Assembly: GCA_018381595.1 (NCBI GenBank)
Contig: JAGZRP010000045.1
Span: 1-6,341 of the forward strand
Length of the DNA stretch: 6,341 nucleotides
Reading direction: 5' to 3'
From: Bacillota bacterium
GTDB lineage: Bacteria; Bacillota_I; Bacilli_A; RF39; UBA660
Every line of letters starts with the position of its first letter. Position 1 is the stretch's first letter. Positions 6,175 to 6,341 of the stretch are shown piece by piece. The position numbers were made by a program, and so were the translations under genes. Under the pieces are notes generated by a model. The model was given only the letters and a program-made list of their open reading frames with translations. It ran no database searches and was not told where the DNA came from.

Positions 6175-6203
6175 ATTATATTAGAAATAAATACCAAAAA
6201 CAA
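6175..6203 (-). promoter_or_regulatory. sigma-A promoter of the t6A operon
   Basis: On the minus strand TTGTTT (6203-6198) and a perfect TATAAT (6180-6175) are spaced by exactly 17 bp. The transcript should begin near 6168, leaving a leader of only about 10 nt before ATG 6158. The -35 box keeps only the TTG. No operator or leader structure is seen, which suits constitutive housekeeping expression. Confidence 0.6.
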
Positions 6204-6341
6204 TATTATTTCATTTATTTACATTCTTTTTATATCGTATCAGCGAAAAAAAGTAAACCTATACGCAAAACAAAGAGAACGTTTTTGAGAAAATGGTAAC
6301 TTTGCTGGTAACTCATGAAAATATTTAACTAAAAATAAAAG
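6204..6341. other. intergenic DNA upstream of tsaE, no gene supported
   Basis: No frame in this 138-bp stretch has both a ribosome binding site and a plausible product. One minus-strand frame is open from the window edge to a TGA at 6242-6240 (33 residues), but its composition is rich in F, R and L with one acidic residue and does not resemble a protein end I recognise. An 8-base direct repeat, TGGTAACT, occurs at 6294-6301 and 6306-6313. No terminator for a gene further right is evident. Confidence 0.5.

Noticed and set aside
5851..6288. Plus-strand open frame of 145 codons opposite tsaE
   Set aside because: It is antisense to a motif-complete tsaE, has low-complexity S/P/I/F composition and matches no family. 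It is a shadow of AT-rich codon use.
6240..6341. Minus-strand frame open from the right edge to TGA 6242-6240, possible C-terminal end of a gene
   Set aside because: Only 33 residues are visible, the composition is unlike the neighbouring proteins, and no terminator follows. It cannot be supported without more sequence.
1..6341. Mobile element, phage, CRISPR or defence system
   Set aside because: There are no transposase, integrase, cas or nuclease motifs, no terminal inverted repeats and no spaced repeat array. The gene order and operon structure are those of a stable chromosomal region.

Overview
The window is a compact, strongly AT-rich stretch from a low-GC Gram-positive (Firmicutes/Bacillota) chromosome. 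The evidence is the A/T-loaded codon use, AAGGAG/GGTGAT-type Shine-Dalgarno sites, TTG(N)17TATAAT-type promoters, T-tailed hairpin terminators, and the gene order tsaE-tsaB-rimI-tsaD that is usual in that phylum. A gut Clostridia or Erysipelotrichia-type host would fit, but the sequence does not settle the genus. No phage, transposon, CRISPR, tRNA or rRNA was seen.

Layout. (1) Positions 1-387, minus: the first 129 codons of a polysaccharide pyruvyl transferase-family protein, cut by the window edge. (2) Positions 388-518: a divergent control region with one promoter facing each way and a small palindrome between the boxes of the rightward one. (3) Positions 519-3041, plus: a three-gene ABC importer operon of the nitrate/sulfonate/taurine/thiamine-precursor class, made of an NMT1/SsuA-like binding protein, an ATPase and a permease. 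The genes overlap by 1 and 8 nt and end at a perfect 14-bp hairpin that can terminate transcription from both sides. (4) Positions 3111-6158, minus, read right to left from a promoter at 6203-6175: tsaE, tsaB, rimI-type acetyltransferase, tsaD, then a COG2426 membrane protein. A second terminator-like hairpin sits on the tsaD stop codon, between tsaD and the membrane protein gene. (5) Positions 6204-6341: upstream DNA with no gene I can support.

How the genes work together. TsaE, TsaB and TsaD are the bacterial partners that transfer threonylcarbamoyl from threonylcarbamoyl-AMP to A37 of ANN-decoding tRNAs (t6A). TsaC/TsaC2, which makes the AMP intermediate, is not in this window. The acetyltransferase lies between tsaB and tsaD with 4-nt and 1-nt junctions, so it is very likely co-translated with them. 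The ABC operon is a complete importer, but its substrate cannot be read from sequence and no thiamine riboswitch precedes it.

Several gene starts were moved from the longest open frame to the start codon that carries a ribosome binding site: TTG 519, ATG 2253, ATG 3626, ATG 5712 and ATG 6158. Most of the window is ordinary housekeeping and transport. I do not see a previously undescribed system. The points most worth a second look are the terminator hairpin that abuts the COG2426 gene and the apparently non-lipoprotein solute-binding protein.
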